Origin: Ghiorsea bivora | GTDB lineage: Bacteria > Pseudomonadota > Zetaproteobacteria > Mariprofundales > Mariprofundaceae | Assembly (NCBI RefSeq): GCF_000744415.1 | Contig: NZ_JQLW01000009.1 | Span: 156,355-220,354 of the forward strand | Length of the DNA: 64,000 nt | Direction: 5' to 3' | Shown: positions 18,192 through 26,779 of the stretch, piece after piece | Numbering within the stretch: the stretch's first letter is position 1 | Layout of the letters: every line of letters begins with the position of its first letter | The notes under the pieces: generated by a model | Database searches by the model: none | Seen by the model: only the letters and a program-made list of their open reading frames with translations | Told to the model about the DNA's origin: nothing | Made by a program: the position numbers and the translations under genes

Positions 18192-19538
18192 TTAACGTAC
18201 TGTCATATACGCCCGAATATTGTCTGCTGATTCTGCTAAACCTTTGAATATGGACTCTGCTACTGGTTGCGGAAAACTTACTGGCAACATTGCTTCCACA
18301 CCTGCCAACACCTTAGGCGTTGTCACTAAAATCTCGTCAATCATTTCACCCACTTCATCACCCAAGCCAACTTTATCTGCAACATCAAAAAAATGTCTCG
18401 GTGAAACATCTTTCAGTTTGTAATGCTTGTTTTTAGTGCGAAACGCCATGGCCAACTTTGCATCATGCCAACTCAAGCGACCAGAGCCTTCGCCCATGAT
18501 TGGCCAAGCCGACAACACATCGTAAATGGGTGTCATGCGATACATCCCATCCTTCTCATGAAAAAAGCTAAAGTTTTTGGCATGACCATCCGTTGCCGCA
18601 AGCATCCAGAAAAGAACCTGTGCTTTAAAGAAATGAACCCTGTCTTGCTTGGACAACCACGAGCCGCGCAACAGCTTCAGTATATCAACCATACCAGGAC
18701 CACCGTCTGCCTCATACTTCAGCGATGGTGGTTTCCCTAATGCCTGACACATATCCTCTTGCGGCAAGCGTAACCAGTATTGACCATCCCCAGCAAGCTT
18801 GCGATCAAAGCGTTCCACCACCAATACTTTGCTATCACCAAATTGAGCTATCTCAGATGAGGCAATAGGTATATCATAAGCATTCATAATTTTTGAGCAT
18901 AGCCATTCATTTTCAACGGATGTGCTCATATCCGCACGCATATTGCCCACCAAACCAAGTGGTAGCTTAAATATATGTGTTGTGGGGGTCGCCCCCAAAG
19001 GCAAGCACCATTGATTGTTATGCCAAGTCAGCGCCGTTTTTTCTTGAGCACCCGCAATAGAAATACGAAAATCATCATGGCTGTCAGAACCCATAGGCTT
19101 ATGAACAACGGCATGAAGCTGCTTTTCAACTTCCTTTTCAGAAAGCGGGGTCACTTGGATACGATTCCAGCCTGTAGGCTCTTCACCCGCTGGAAGCAGT
19201 TGGATGGCTCCCACACAATCACGCCCAATCTCTGCAAGCAGTGCAAAAGGAGACCTATCTTTGGTCGTAAACTTCTGTTGAATCCTTTGACGAATGGCTT
19301 CGCTGTCTGGCAATAAATTATCAAAATAATGTTCAACCACATCACCCGTGAAAGCTGAGTTACCAGGTTTAAAGGGCATAGATAAAGATAACACCCGCCG
19401 AGATGGATGGGTCAGCCATGATTCTGCATATTGAAATTGCTGTGGTTTGTTTTTGGAAACCAGCCAAGTGCCCACCAACACACCATTCATCCATACATTC
19501 AAGGCTTGTCGGTTTTGCGTTTTGCGTTGTATTACCAT
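18192..19538 (-). CDS. hipA: HipA-family serine/threonine kinase toxin
   Basis: This 448-residue HipA-type kinase has the N-subdomain (GVLVGTWLVSKNKPQQFQYAE) and the ATP-loop motif ISIAGAQEKTAL, which contains the autophosphorylated serine of the family. It also has VLVVERFDR, the catalytic segment DGHAKNFSFF and the metal motif YDVLSAWP. HipA enzymes phosphorylate glutamyl- or other aminoacyl-tRNA synthetases and cause persistence. It is full length (not the short HipT type). The ATG overlaps the upstream HTH antitoxin by 7 nt. Confidence 0.93.
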   Translation of the reverse strand: MVIQRKTQNRQALNVWMNGVLVGTWLVSKNKPQQFQYAESWLTHPSRRVLSLSMPFKPGNSAFTGDVVEHYFDNLLPDSEAIRQRIQQKFTTKDRSPFALLAEIGRDCVGAIQLLPAGEEPTGWNRIQVTPLSEKEVEKQLHAVVHKPMGSDSHDDFRISIAGAQEKTALTWHNNQWCLPLGATPTTHIFKLPLGLVGNMRADMSTSVENEWLCSKIMNAYDIPIASSEIAQFGDSKVLVVERFDRKLAGDGQYWLRLPQEDMCQALGKPPSLKYEADGGPGMVDILKLLRGSWLSKQDRVHFFKAQVLFWMLAATDGHAKNFSFFHEKDGMYRMTPIYDVLSAWPIMGEGSGRLSWHDAKLAMAFRTKNKHYKLKDVSPRHFFDVADKVGLGDEVGEMIDEILVTTPKVLAGVEAMLPVSFPQPVAESIFKGLAESADNIRAYMTVR

Positions 19539-19789
19539 GATTCTGTATCGGTTGCGATGTCATCACCGTCTGTATGACGCTCACGCACAATCAAGTCCAT
19601 ATCCAATTCAGCAAGAATATCCACAATACGCCCAAAATTCACTTTCTCAGGGTGCGCCTCATTTCTAGCATATACTCGCTGAGATACACCAAGCTTTTTG
19701 CCCATTTTTTCTTGGGTCAAGCCAAGGCTTTTTCGCTTGCTCTTAAGTATATCGGAGAGCTGGGTTGCTGTAGAAATTTTGTATGCCAT
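19532..19789 (-). CDS. HipB-like HTH antitoxin
   Basis: This 85-residue Xre-type protein has a clear helix-turn-helix (QLSDILKSKRKSLGLTQEKMG and KLGVSQRVYARNE). It precedes hipA with a 7-nt overlap. By analogy with HipB it should bind HipA and repress the operon through the palindrome 30-60 nt upstream. Its C-terminal end (RERHTDGDDIATDTESW) is acidic, as in many antitoxins. Confidence 0.88.
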   Translation of the reverse strand: MAYKISTATQLSDILKSKRKSLGLTQEKMGKKLGVSQRVYARNEAHPEKVNFGRIVDILAELDMDLIVRERHTDGDDIATDTESW

Positions 19790-19819
19790 ATCTTCACCTC
19801 AAGACAAACCTTAGAACGA

Positions 19820-19848
19820 TTAAGGTCTAAAGTAAATATAGACCTTAA
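19820..19848. promoter_or_regulatory. hipBA operator palindrome
   Basis: A perfect 10-bp inverted repeat, TTAAGGTCTA at 19820-19829 and TAGACCTTAA at 19839-19848, has a 9-nt spacer. A third related half-site (AAGGTCTTA) follows and a weaker one (TTAGTCTAAAC) lies near 19877. The block sits 31 nt upstream of the HipB-like start, as expected for autoregulation. Confidence 0.65.
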
Positions 19849-19970
19849 AAGGTCTTATATGCAAATAGAATATATTTAGTCTAAACAATGCTAAATGCGC
19901 AAAGCAAGACCCGACCTCTCAGTCTCACGACCCCTCAATCTCTTGAAACAAAAAAGGTGCCTTAAAAAAG

Positions 19971-20159
19971 CAAGCCGTTTACTTGTTGAGTTGAAAAGCA
20001 TACCTTGTATGTAATTACCCATAATGAAAACAGTCACTTAGCTCAAAGAAGCTTGGAACTAAATATTTCCCCAAGTCTAAAATGAGTGTAAGTATTTGAA
20101 ATCATTTTAGACTTATTAGTTATACACAGTCAGTTTCAACACGTTAAGTAAACGGCTTG
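19971..20159. mobile_element. 189-bp MITE with 9-bp target-site duplication
   Basis: The ends form an inverted repeat: CAAGCCGTTTACTT at 19971-19984 and AAGTAAACGGCTTG at 20146-20159, extending imperfectly to about 26 bp. TTAAAAAAG flanks it on both sides (19962-19970 and 20160-20168). Inside is a perfect 13-bp palindrome arm pair (AAGTCTAAAATGA / TCATTTTAGACTT, within 20073-20113). No coding sequence is present. Removing element and one duplication restores a terminator-like hairpin (GGTGCCTT...AAGACACC), so it jumped into a hairpin loop. The parent IS is not in the window. Confidence 0.82.
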
Positions 20160-20202
20160 TTAAAAAAGACACCCTTTCAAACTAGCCAAGGATATACACC
20201 CA

Positions 20203-20865
20203 TCACTCCATCATCATATCTTTAATGCCATAAAGGTTAAAATCTAATGGATTCTCAAAATCACCGTCTTTAATACGCTTTTCCATCGCAGGCATATGCG
20301 GACGAAGGGATGCCATCACAGGCACGGCAGGGTTATTCTTCTGCCATTCCGCATCTGACCACATGCCATCAACGCGCCTCTTCACCCACTTACGCGGGTC
20401 ACTAAGCCCTTCTGATAACTAAAGCCTTTGCAATGTCTGCCAACGCCTTGGATGCCGCTGGTGCATTAAAGTTAGGGTCATTCATCATTTCAGATAAACC
20501 CCTAAGCTTAGGTGCCTTCTCTTTGGCAACCAAGTCAGAGCCTCGTACAGACTCAACCCACCATTCAGCCCATGCAATCAAGTGTAAGTTAAACACCCGC
20601 TTTTGCTCAAGGCTAGTCTTTGAGGCATCGCGCAAGTCTGGACGCATTTCAGCGTAGATTTCGAAAAAAACTGATCAGGGCCGTCTGACTTCTTGCTTTC
20701 TAACCATGCTTTATAGTCTTCTGCTAGGGGTTCGGATTTTTCAAGCCTAACTGCACACCTCTCAATAACAGCGTTTGCCTTATCAATCTCATTATTATCA
20801 TAGTTTCGTTGCTTCCGCCTAGCGTGTGCGTCACCAATATCCATGCCCAGTTGAAAATGACTCAT
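20203..20865 (-). pseudogene. Unknown island gene with two frameshifts
   Basis: The frame opens MSHFQLGMDIGDAHARRKQRN behind AAGGAG, then breaks at a run of seven A (20664-20670). One extra base there restores EIYAEMRPDLRDASKTSLEQ. A second break near 20403 separates ALVIRRA from SDPRKWVKRRVDGMWSD, which runs to KDMMME at 20203. Repaired, it would be about 220 residues, helical and charged. I recognise no family. Two breaks suggest decay, although single-base sequencing errors in homopolymers cannot be excluded. Confidence 0.55.
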
Positions 20866-20877
20866 ACCAATCTCCTT

Positions 20878-21168
20878 TTACTTATGCACCTGTTTAACTT
20901 GTGCGCTAATACCCTGATCCTGACCGCCACCCTTTGGCGTAGGGTCTTTCCCACTCTTATTACCCTTATTCGGATCCGCACTACCCCTAGCACCTGCACC
21001 TGCCGAACTTTCAGCAGAACGTGTCGCAGCACCCACGGCACCCATGATATGCTTAGACTGTGAATCATTCTCGCCCATTGAACGCGATGACCTGCCAATC
21101 CATTCAAATACCCAGTTCTTCAACTCGGCTGTCATATCGAAGCACTTCCATACTATAGGCTTTGCCAA
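20878..21168 (-). CDS. Hypothetical protein with Gly/Ser/Lys-rich low-complexity tail
   Basis: This is a 96-residue protein of unknown family. The first 40 residues (MAKPIVWKCFDMTAELKNWV and WIGRSSRSMGEND) look folded. The rest is Ala/Gly/Ser/Lys-rich (AGAGARGSADPNKGNKSG) and probably disordered. Its 3' end supplies the AAGGAG site for the next, frameshifted gene 12 nt downstream, so both form one transcript. There is no recognisable function. Confidence 0.5.
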   Translation of the reverse strand: MAKPIVWKCFDMTAELKNWVFEWIGRSSRSMGENDSQSKHIMGAVGAATRSAESSAGAGARGSADPNKGNKSGKDPTPKGGGQDQGISAQVKQVHK

Positions 21169-21192
21169 AGATAGGTGTCAATAAATCAAGGG

Positions 21193-21327
21193 GTTAGGCA
21201 TAGGGCATTTGCATTACGATACCATTGCAGTCATTGGAAGTGTGACTTTAGTCGCGCCCGAGGCAATGCTTGCGCGACTAAAGTCGCGCTTCCAGATTGT
21301 GTTAATGCGATTGCCCTAGCGTTAGGC
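21193..21327. repeat. REP-like palindromic element flanked by GTTAGGC repeats
   Basis: A 14-bp perfect stem GACTTTAGTCGCGC/GCGCGACTAAAGTC, extended by GGAAG...CTTCC, occupies about 21236-21293. Outer arms TAGGGCATTTGCATTA (21201) and TAATGCGATTGCCCTA (21302) pair at 13 of 16 positions. The 7-mer GTTAGGC flanks both sides (21193-21199 and 21321-21327). No ORF is inside. The layout resembles REP/BIME elements or a small MITE and marks the right end of the accessory island. Confidence 0.7.
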
Positions 21328-21345
21328 GGCAATCACAGATATTTT

Positions 21346-22245
21346 TTAGGCGATACTGTAAGTCACAGATACTCGGTGTGCCTCACCTGCTTCAAGCGCA
21401 ACTGTATTCTCTGCTGCATTGCCACTTTCCACACATACCATATTGAGGAATGCGTTGTCGCCGCCCAAATCACCCATGGCTTTGCATTTGTCTAACCAAG
21501 GATTCCATACAATGCTGGATTGGCTGCCTTGCTTGGTAATGCGAATGCTTCGCTGCAAGGCTTTATCCTGAATCATAATATCTTGCGTTTGATGGATATA
21601 AATCCTGTCCACTTCTCCGCTAAATTGAACCGTACCTTGCTGAGTTTGACGCTGATAAGCTTGTAATTTATCCAAGCATTCACAGCCATCCAAGCCGTGA
21701 ATTTCAATGTCTCGCACGTCTTGTATTTGAAAATACGTGTGCAGGGCTTCGCTAAGTTGAATCGATGATTTGCTTTGATTGGTTGTGGTTAAAGTTATCG
21801 TTAAGCGATGACCAAAAACCACCTTGATTTCCGCTGGTGTATCGTAAGCCCATTGTGGTGTTCGTGTGTCGGATAAATGCATCACCACTTCTATCTCACC
21901 ACCTGATAATTCAGCCGTGCTTATCAGCTCCCAGTCTGCGGTGCGCGCAAAACCATGGGCTGCGTATGTAGATTCTGTTTCATGGTCGCCAAACCACGGC
22001 CAACAAATCGGAATACCGCCACGAATGGACTTACCCTTCTCCAGCTTGGCATCAGGCGATAACCACAAAACAGGCGCTTCACCTTTGGGCTGCCACGTCA
22101 TCACGTGTGCGCCTTGCAATGCCATGCTTGCCGAGCAAAGCTTTGTATTGATGTCCAAGATATTTAGACCATATTCAGACACTCGAACCTGAGTATATTT
22201 ATCGCTGATACACTGTTGTAAAGCTTGCAAAGATTGCGGCATCAT
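21346..22245 (-). CDS. D-hexose-6-phosphate mutarotase (YeaD-like aldose 1-epimerase)
   Basis: This 299-residue member of the galactose-mutarotase fold interconverts alpha and beta hexose 6-phosphates. It shows LQGAHVMTWQPKGEAPVLWLS, GKSIRGGIPICWPWFGDHE and AAHGFARTADWEL. The candidate catalytic His is in SEALHTYFQIQDV, with a C-terminal acidic partner. It starts 9 nt after batD behind AGGAG. Two consecutive ATGs are possible, of which the second is better spaced. It is likely co-transcribed with the Bat operon, perhaps incidentally. Confidence 0.9.
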   Translation of the reverse strand: MMPQSLQALQQCISDKYTQVRVSEYGLNILDINTKLCSASMALQGAHVMTWQPKGEAPVLWLSPDAKLEKGKSIRGGIPICWPWFGDHETESTYAAHGFARTADWELISTAELSGGEIEVVMHLSDTRTPQWAYDTPAEIKVVFGHRLTITLTTTNQSKSSIQLSEALHTYFQIQDVRDIEIHGLDGCECLDKLQAYQRQTQQGTVQFSGEVDRIYIHQTQDIMIQDKALQRSIRITKQGSQSSIVWNPWLDKCKAMGDLGGDNAFLNMVCVESGNAAENTVALEAGEAHRVSVTYSIA

Positions 22246-22254
22246 GTCTCCTGA

Positions 22255-23940
22255 TTAACTGGGATATAAGTCAGGAAGGCTATGCTTCTGCTTATTGTTT
22301 TTTGCCTCACCATGCAACAATGATGCAATCGCATCCCATAGTTGTTGCCCAGACCATACACTCGATGCTGATGCGGCATACAAGTGTCTTTCCAAGTCTG
22401 CAATAGCAGCATCCAAGGCTTGCGACTGCCCCTTGAGTTTCGCCAAATATTGGATGTTCTCATCCTTAAAGTATGCAGCACCCCATGCTGGCAACAGCTT
22501 CATTGCTTGTTTCGCATCATCACCCTGACATGCTTGTTTGAGTGCTTTTTCTACACTGGAAAGTTTAATGGAAACATCTGGCTCACTGACTTGCTGTTTG
22601 CTTGCAGCTCGTTTGCGTGTTGATGCCCACCACAAGCCTAACGTGACAAGCCATAATCCCGCCAACCCCCAAGCAACCCATTGCCAAAAGCTTGATGGCT
22701 GGGCTTGAACTTGCTGTGGCACTTCTTCCACCGAAGTTTCAGGCACATTATTTTGTGCTGGTGTCGCAGCAGGTGGTTGCGCTGCTACGCCTTTCCCTTG
22801 TTGCCCCACCGCAGGTAATACCTCTATCTCACGCCCTGCAATGATGACATGTTGAATACTCTGGGTTTGGGTGTTCCACCATGCCACCCGAATTTCTGGC
22901 AGCCATAGTTTACCTGCTTGGGTTGGCATCATGGCAACTTTTTCACGACGAATACCCAATATATTCCCATCTTTCACCTGCATATCCAACTCTGGTTTAT
23001 CGGGGTAAAGCTTAAACCCTTGCACCGATTTATCTTGCAACAAGCTTGGCAACTGCGCTGCCGTCAAACCTTCTGCCTGCAATTCAATCACCCGCGTAAA
23101 TGGCTCACCCACCCGATAAGTGGGTACAGGATCATCCAGCCATTGCTCTTGTAGGGCCAGCGATTTGGCAGGCAGCCACAGCCCACCCTTCCATGTATTG
23201 GGTTTGGGTTGCACGTGCAGGGTCAGCGGCTCACTACGCAAACGAATCGAACGCCCTTGACTAAACATACTTCGACCATTGCTTATCACCCCATCCATCT
23301 GCACCGCAGGAATGGTGATATCGCCTGCTTTTTGTGGAAAAACGGCATATTTTCGCTCATTGATAATCACCCTTCGCCCATCCACCACAGCTTCATAATT
23401 GTGGTCATCCCCCATGCGCTGCACAATAGCATCAGGAATATCAGGCTCACTCAAATCCGCTTGCGACAAGTTCACAGCCCGTATCAATTTAATGGTTAAC
23501 ACCGTTTGCGCTTGCACCCATATATCGTGGTCGGACAAAGAGGATTCCAACCAAATTTTACGCGCTGACTTGGGTTGGCTTTGCGCGCTTATCACCTTCA
23601 ACATCAGGGCATGCGTTTTGGCTTGACCCACTTGAATCCCAGGCACTTGCACCATGCCCTCTCGCTTAGGCATCAAACCATACGTCCATGTTTTACTGCT
23701 CTTCATGCTGCCATTGATAAAGCTGTAATTGCTGCTCTGGCTTTGCCCCAAAATATCAAAGTCTTGTTTTAAGGGCGTTATATCTGGCTCACCACCGGCA
23801 TCGCCCACGACTGTAATGGTCAACTGCACCGACTCACCATAAGGCACAATATATTGATTCAGCTCTGCGCTCACCTCGGCAGATGCCGTTTGCACAGCAG
23901 CAAACAACGCCAACATCAAACTCACATACCATTTTACCAT
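22255..23940 (-). CDS. batD: BatD-family membrane protein
   Basis: This 561-residue protein is the last gene of the Bat (aerotolerance-related) operon. It has a signal peptide (VSLMLALFAAVQTASA), periplasmic Ig-like beta domains with YVPYGESVQLTI-like sequence (YIVPYGESVQLTITVVGD), a proline/glutamine-rich linker and one membrane helix near residue 425-445 (WVAWGLAGLWLVTLGLWWAS). A cytoplasmic helical tail follows. It overlaps batB/C by 7 nt. Bat proteins form membrane complexes with VWA partners; the biochemical role is unsettled. Confidence 0.9.
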   Translation of the reverse strand: MVKWYVSLMLALFAAVQTASAEVSAELNQYIVPYGESVQLTITVVGDAGGEPDITPLKQDFDILGQSQSSNYSFINGSMKSSKTWTYGLMPKREGMVQVPGIQVGQAKTHALMLKVISAQSQPKSARKIWLESSLSDHDIWVQAQTVLTIKLIRAVNLSQADLSEPDIPDAIVQRMGDDHNYEAVVDGRRVIINERKYAVFPQKAGDITIPAVQMDGVISNGRSMFSQGRSIRLRSEPLTLHVQPKPNTWKGGLWLPAKSLALQEQWLDDPVPTYRVGEPFTRVIELQAEGLTAAQLPSLLQDKSVQGFKLYPDKPELDMQVKDGNILGIRREKVAMMPTQAGKLWLPEIRVAWWNTQTQSIQHVIIAGREIEVLPAVGQQGKGVAAQPPAATPAQNNVPETSVEEVPQQVQAQPSSFWQWVAWGLAGLWLVTLGLWWASTRKRAASKQQVSEPDVSIKLSSVEKALKQACQGDDAKQAMKLLPAWGAAYFKDENIQYLAKLKGQSQALDAAIADLERHLYAASASSVWSGQQLWDAIASLLHGEAKNNKQKHSLPDLYPS

Positions 23941-25772
23941 GCCTGACCTCGCTGCGGCACTTGTCCTGCTTGCCGCTGATATTGATATAAGAATTTACGC
24001 CGCAGCAACCCTGACGGGTCATCGGGCACACGACGCAAGGTTTGCTCAAATGCCTGCTGCGCCTCACTTTTAGGCTGCTCATCCGATACTAAGGCTTGCG
24101 CCTGCTTATCTTTTTCTTTGGCATCACCTTGGTCTTGATTCATCTGTGCAGCCTTGGTTGGTTTACCTTCTTTGTCTTGGTTGTTCTTGCTATTACTAGA
24201 CTGCTGCTGTGCTTGTTGTTGGTCTTGCCCCTGTTTTCCCTGCTGACCTTGCTGTGCTTGTTGTTGTTCCTCAGTCTTGCCTTGCTGACTTTTATCCTTT
24301 TGTTCTTGTTGCTTCTTCTGAGATTGACCACCATCACCTTGCTTTGAGTCACCCTGTTTTTCGCTGTCTTGTTTCTTATCTTCGTCCTTATCTTGCTGCT
24401 GTTCTTGTTGTTCTTTCAGTTTCTCAACCAGTGTTTTATTGGCTTGGGCATCGGCATGATTGGGGTTAAGTTTTAAGGTTTGTTGATATGCGGCAATGGC
24501 TTCATCCAACTTACCCACGCGCGCCAAGGCATTGCCATAATTATACCAATCATCGGCTTGTGGCTGTTTCATTTGCTTAAATGCAGCAACTGCCGCTTGG
24601 TAATCCTGATTACGGTATGCAGCCGCAGCTTTCCATGCTGGATTTTCAAAGGTTTGATACGCTTTGGCATAATCCTTTTGCTGCATCAAAGCTTGCGCTT
24701 GTTGGTCAGGTGTTTGCCATAAATCTTGCCACACACCAGCATCTGACGGAGCAGGCTGCCAAAGCATAAAACACAGCATCAACAGCGCACCACGGCGAAA
24801 CATCAATACCAACAAAGGTATCACCAAGAGCAATAACCAATGCCCTTCTTCTTGCCAAACATCAAACCTGGCATCCGTTTGTGGTTTGCTGGCTTGAAGG
24901 CGCTCTTGCACAGAAGGTTGTGTCAACATGGTGATATCCGAATCATCAATGCTTAAGCGATGGTATGCACCCTGTCCAAGCAATGCCAAATGTTGCAAGC
25001 GTTGTTCATCCAACTTGGCAATCACCATGCGCCCCGAAGCATCGCTGATAAAGCCCCCGCCAGCTTGCGGAATGGGTGCGCCATCGAGTGTGCCTACGCC
25101 AATCACATGGATATGAAACCCTGCTTGCGTGACTTGCTTAACCATAGACTCAGAATAAATATCCGAGTCAGTAAGCAGCAAAATATTGCCACGCTGCATG
25201 GATGCTTGCACAAACATCTGCTTGGCTTTGACAAGCCCTGCATCTATATCGCCACCTTGCACAGGCATAATATCCGTGGTCAAACCTTGAAGCTGGGATA
25301 AAATCGTTGCGTTATCATCGGTGAGTGGTGTTACCACAAAGGCTGAACCTGCAAACACCACCAATGCCGTTTGCCCTTCTTTGCGCTGATGCAAAAGGTC
25401 GGTCAGCTTTTGTTTGGCGCGGGTTAAGCGGTCGGGTTTGATGTCTTGTGCGTTCATGGATGCGGATAAGTCCAACAGCACCACCAAGGCAGAGTCTTGG
25501 CTGTAAATCGGCTGTGGCAGCTTTTGCCATACAGGCCCTGCCAATGCCCCTACCATCAAGATAAGCAGCATGGCTAAACCCAAAATGTTTGATTTGGATG
25601 CTGCGCGAGCTTGCCCTACCTGCAAATATGCCAACAGCTCAGGGGCAACCAGCTTTTGCCATGCCCCCATACCAGCTTGTTGATTGCGAGCATACAACAA
25701 TGCCAAAGCAGGAATCAGCAACAACCACATCCAAGGGCGCAAAAAATGAAAATTATGAAGAAAATCCATCAT
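23934..25772 (-). CDS. BatB-BatC fusion: VWA domain plus TPR protein
   Basis: The 612-residue protein joins two usually separate Bat proteins. Residues 1-330 form BatB: a membrane helix, a VWA domain with MIDAS motif DLSASMNAQD, and second and third helices around residue 300-330. Residues about 350-460 carry TPR repeats (DWYNYGNALARVGKLDEAIA and LNPNHADAQANK) as in BatC. A tail of about 100 residues very rich in Gln, Lys and Asp follows and should be disordered. The ATG overlaps the batA stop by one base (TAATG). Confidence 0.9.
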   Translation of the reverse strand: MMDFLHNFHFLRPWMWLLLIPALALLYARNQQAGMGAWQKLVAPELLAYLQVGQARAASKSNILGLAMLLILMVGALAGPVWQKLPQPIYSQDSALVVLLDLSASMNAQDIKPDRLTRAKQKLTDLLHQRKEGQTALVVFAGSAFVVTPLTDDNATILSQLQGLTTDIMPVQGGDIDAGLVKAKQMFVQASMQRGNILLLTDSDIYSESMVKQVTQAGFHIHVIGVGTLDGAPIPQAGGGFISDASGRMVIAKLDEQRLQHLALLGQGAYHRLSIDDSDITMLTQPSVQERLQASKPQTDARFDVWQEEGHWLLLLVIPLLVLMFRRGALLMLCFMLWQPAPSDAGVWQDLWQTPDQQAQALMQQKDYAKAYQTFENPAWKAAAAYRNQDYQAAVAAFKQMKQPQADDWYNYGNALARVGKLDEAIAAYQQTLKLNPNHADAQANKTLVEKLKEQQEQQQDKDEDKKQDSEKQGDSKQGDGGQSQKKQQEQKDKSQQGKTEEQQQAQQGQQGKQGQDQQQAQQQSSNSKNNQDKEGKPTKAAQMNQDQGDAKEKDKQAQALVSDEQPKSEAQQAFEQTLRRVPDDPSGLLRRKFLYQYQRQAGQVPQRGQAW

Positions 25773-26761
25773 TACCCCCACTTCCTTAAACCAAGTATAA
25801 GCAACAACAAAACAAAACTTATGAGCAGTGGATACATCAACAATACACGCACAGGGCGGAATGTTTTGCTATCCCTAGCCACAGGTTCCAACTTATCAAT
25901 GAGGCTATAAATCTGCTGCAAACCTTGCGTATCCTTGGCTCTGAAATATTTGCCACCCGTCTCATCAGCAATGTTTTGTAGCATGGCTTCATCCAAATCG
26001 GCAGAAGGATTCACCATTTGTGTGCCAAAAAATGAGCGCACAGCCATTCTATCTGCACCCATGCCAATAGTATAAATGCGTAAGTCTATTTTCTTTGCCA
26101 ATTTCACCGCTTCTTCAGGCTTGAGTGCGCCTGCGGTATTCACCCCATCGGTGAGTAAAATCAATACCAAATCCGATGCATTTTTTACATGCTGCAAGCG
26201 TTTGACTGCCAGACCAATAGCATCACCAATCGCGGTTTCTTTGCCCGCTAAACCAATGGCTGCTTCACTTAAAAATTGATTCACTGTTTTGCGGTCAAAC
26301 GTCAGTGGCGTTTGTAAGTATGCTTGGGCACCAAACAAAATCAGCCCCACACGATCGCCTTCTCGCCGTGTTATAAAGTCGCTGGCGATGACTTTGGTGG
26401 CGGTCAATCTGTCCACAGACTGCCCCGAAAGCTCAAAATCTTGGGTTTGCATACTGCCCGACAAATCAATCGCCAACATCAAATCTCTACCGCTTCGTGA
26501 CAACTCCACAGGTTCGCCCAACCATTGCGGACGCGCCACTGCCAACAGCAAAAACAACCATGCCAGCCACAAAAGAAATCTATACTTACGATGTTGATGA
26601 TGGCTGGTTTGGCTTTGACTTATCGCTTTTAAGTCATCGGCAAAGGGTACAAATAAACCCGCTTGCACCACCTCATCTTCTTGCTTTGCCGCAAACCATC
26701 GTTGCACCAGCCAAGGCAAGGGCAAAAGCAATAACATCCACCACCATACAAACTCAAACAT
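25772..26761 (-). CDS. batA: BatA-family VWA-domain membrane protein
   Basis: This 329-residue protein has a membrane helix at the N-terminus, a helix at about residue 55-75, a VWA domain with MIDAS DLSGSMQTQD and TDGVNT, and a C-terminal helix (VLLMYPLLISFVLLLLILGL). It is probably a periplasm-facing scaffold that responds to the MoxR ATPase. The chosen ATG (MFEFVWWW) has AAGGCGG about 10 nt upstream, part of which comes from the flank of the repeat element at 26780-26939. The frame is open into that element but has no family sequence there. Confidence 0.93.
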   Translation of the reverse strand: MFEFVWWWMLLLLPLPWLVQRWFAAKQEDEVVQAGLFVPFADDLKAISQSQTSHHQHRKYRFLLWLAWLFLLLAVARPQWLGEPVELSRSGRDLMLAIDLSGSMQTQDFELSGQSVDRLTATKVIASDFITRREGDRVGLILFGAQAYLQTPLTFDRKTVNQFLSEAAIGLAGKETAIGDAIGLAVKRLQHVKNASDLVLILLTDGVNTAGALKPEEAVKLAKKIDLRIYTIGMGADRMAVRSFFGTQMVNPSADLDEAMLQNIADETGGKYFRAKDTQGLQQIYSLIDKLEPVARDSKTFRPVRVLLMYPLLISFVLLLLILGLRKWG

Positions 26762-26779
26762 GATGTTTGACCGCCTTAG

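Noticed and set aside
14180..21345. Integrative element bounded by tRNA-Lys attachment repeats
   Set aside because: I found no copy of the tRNA 3' end at the right side and no integrase gene, so attachment sites cannot be claimed.
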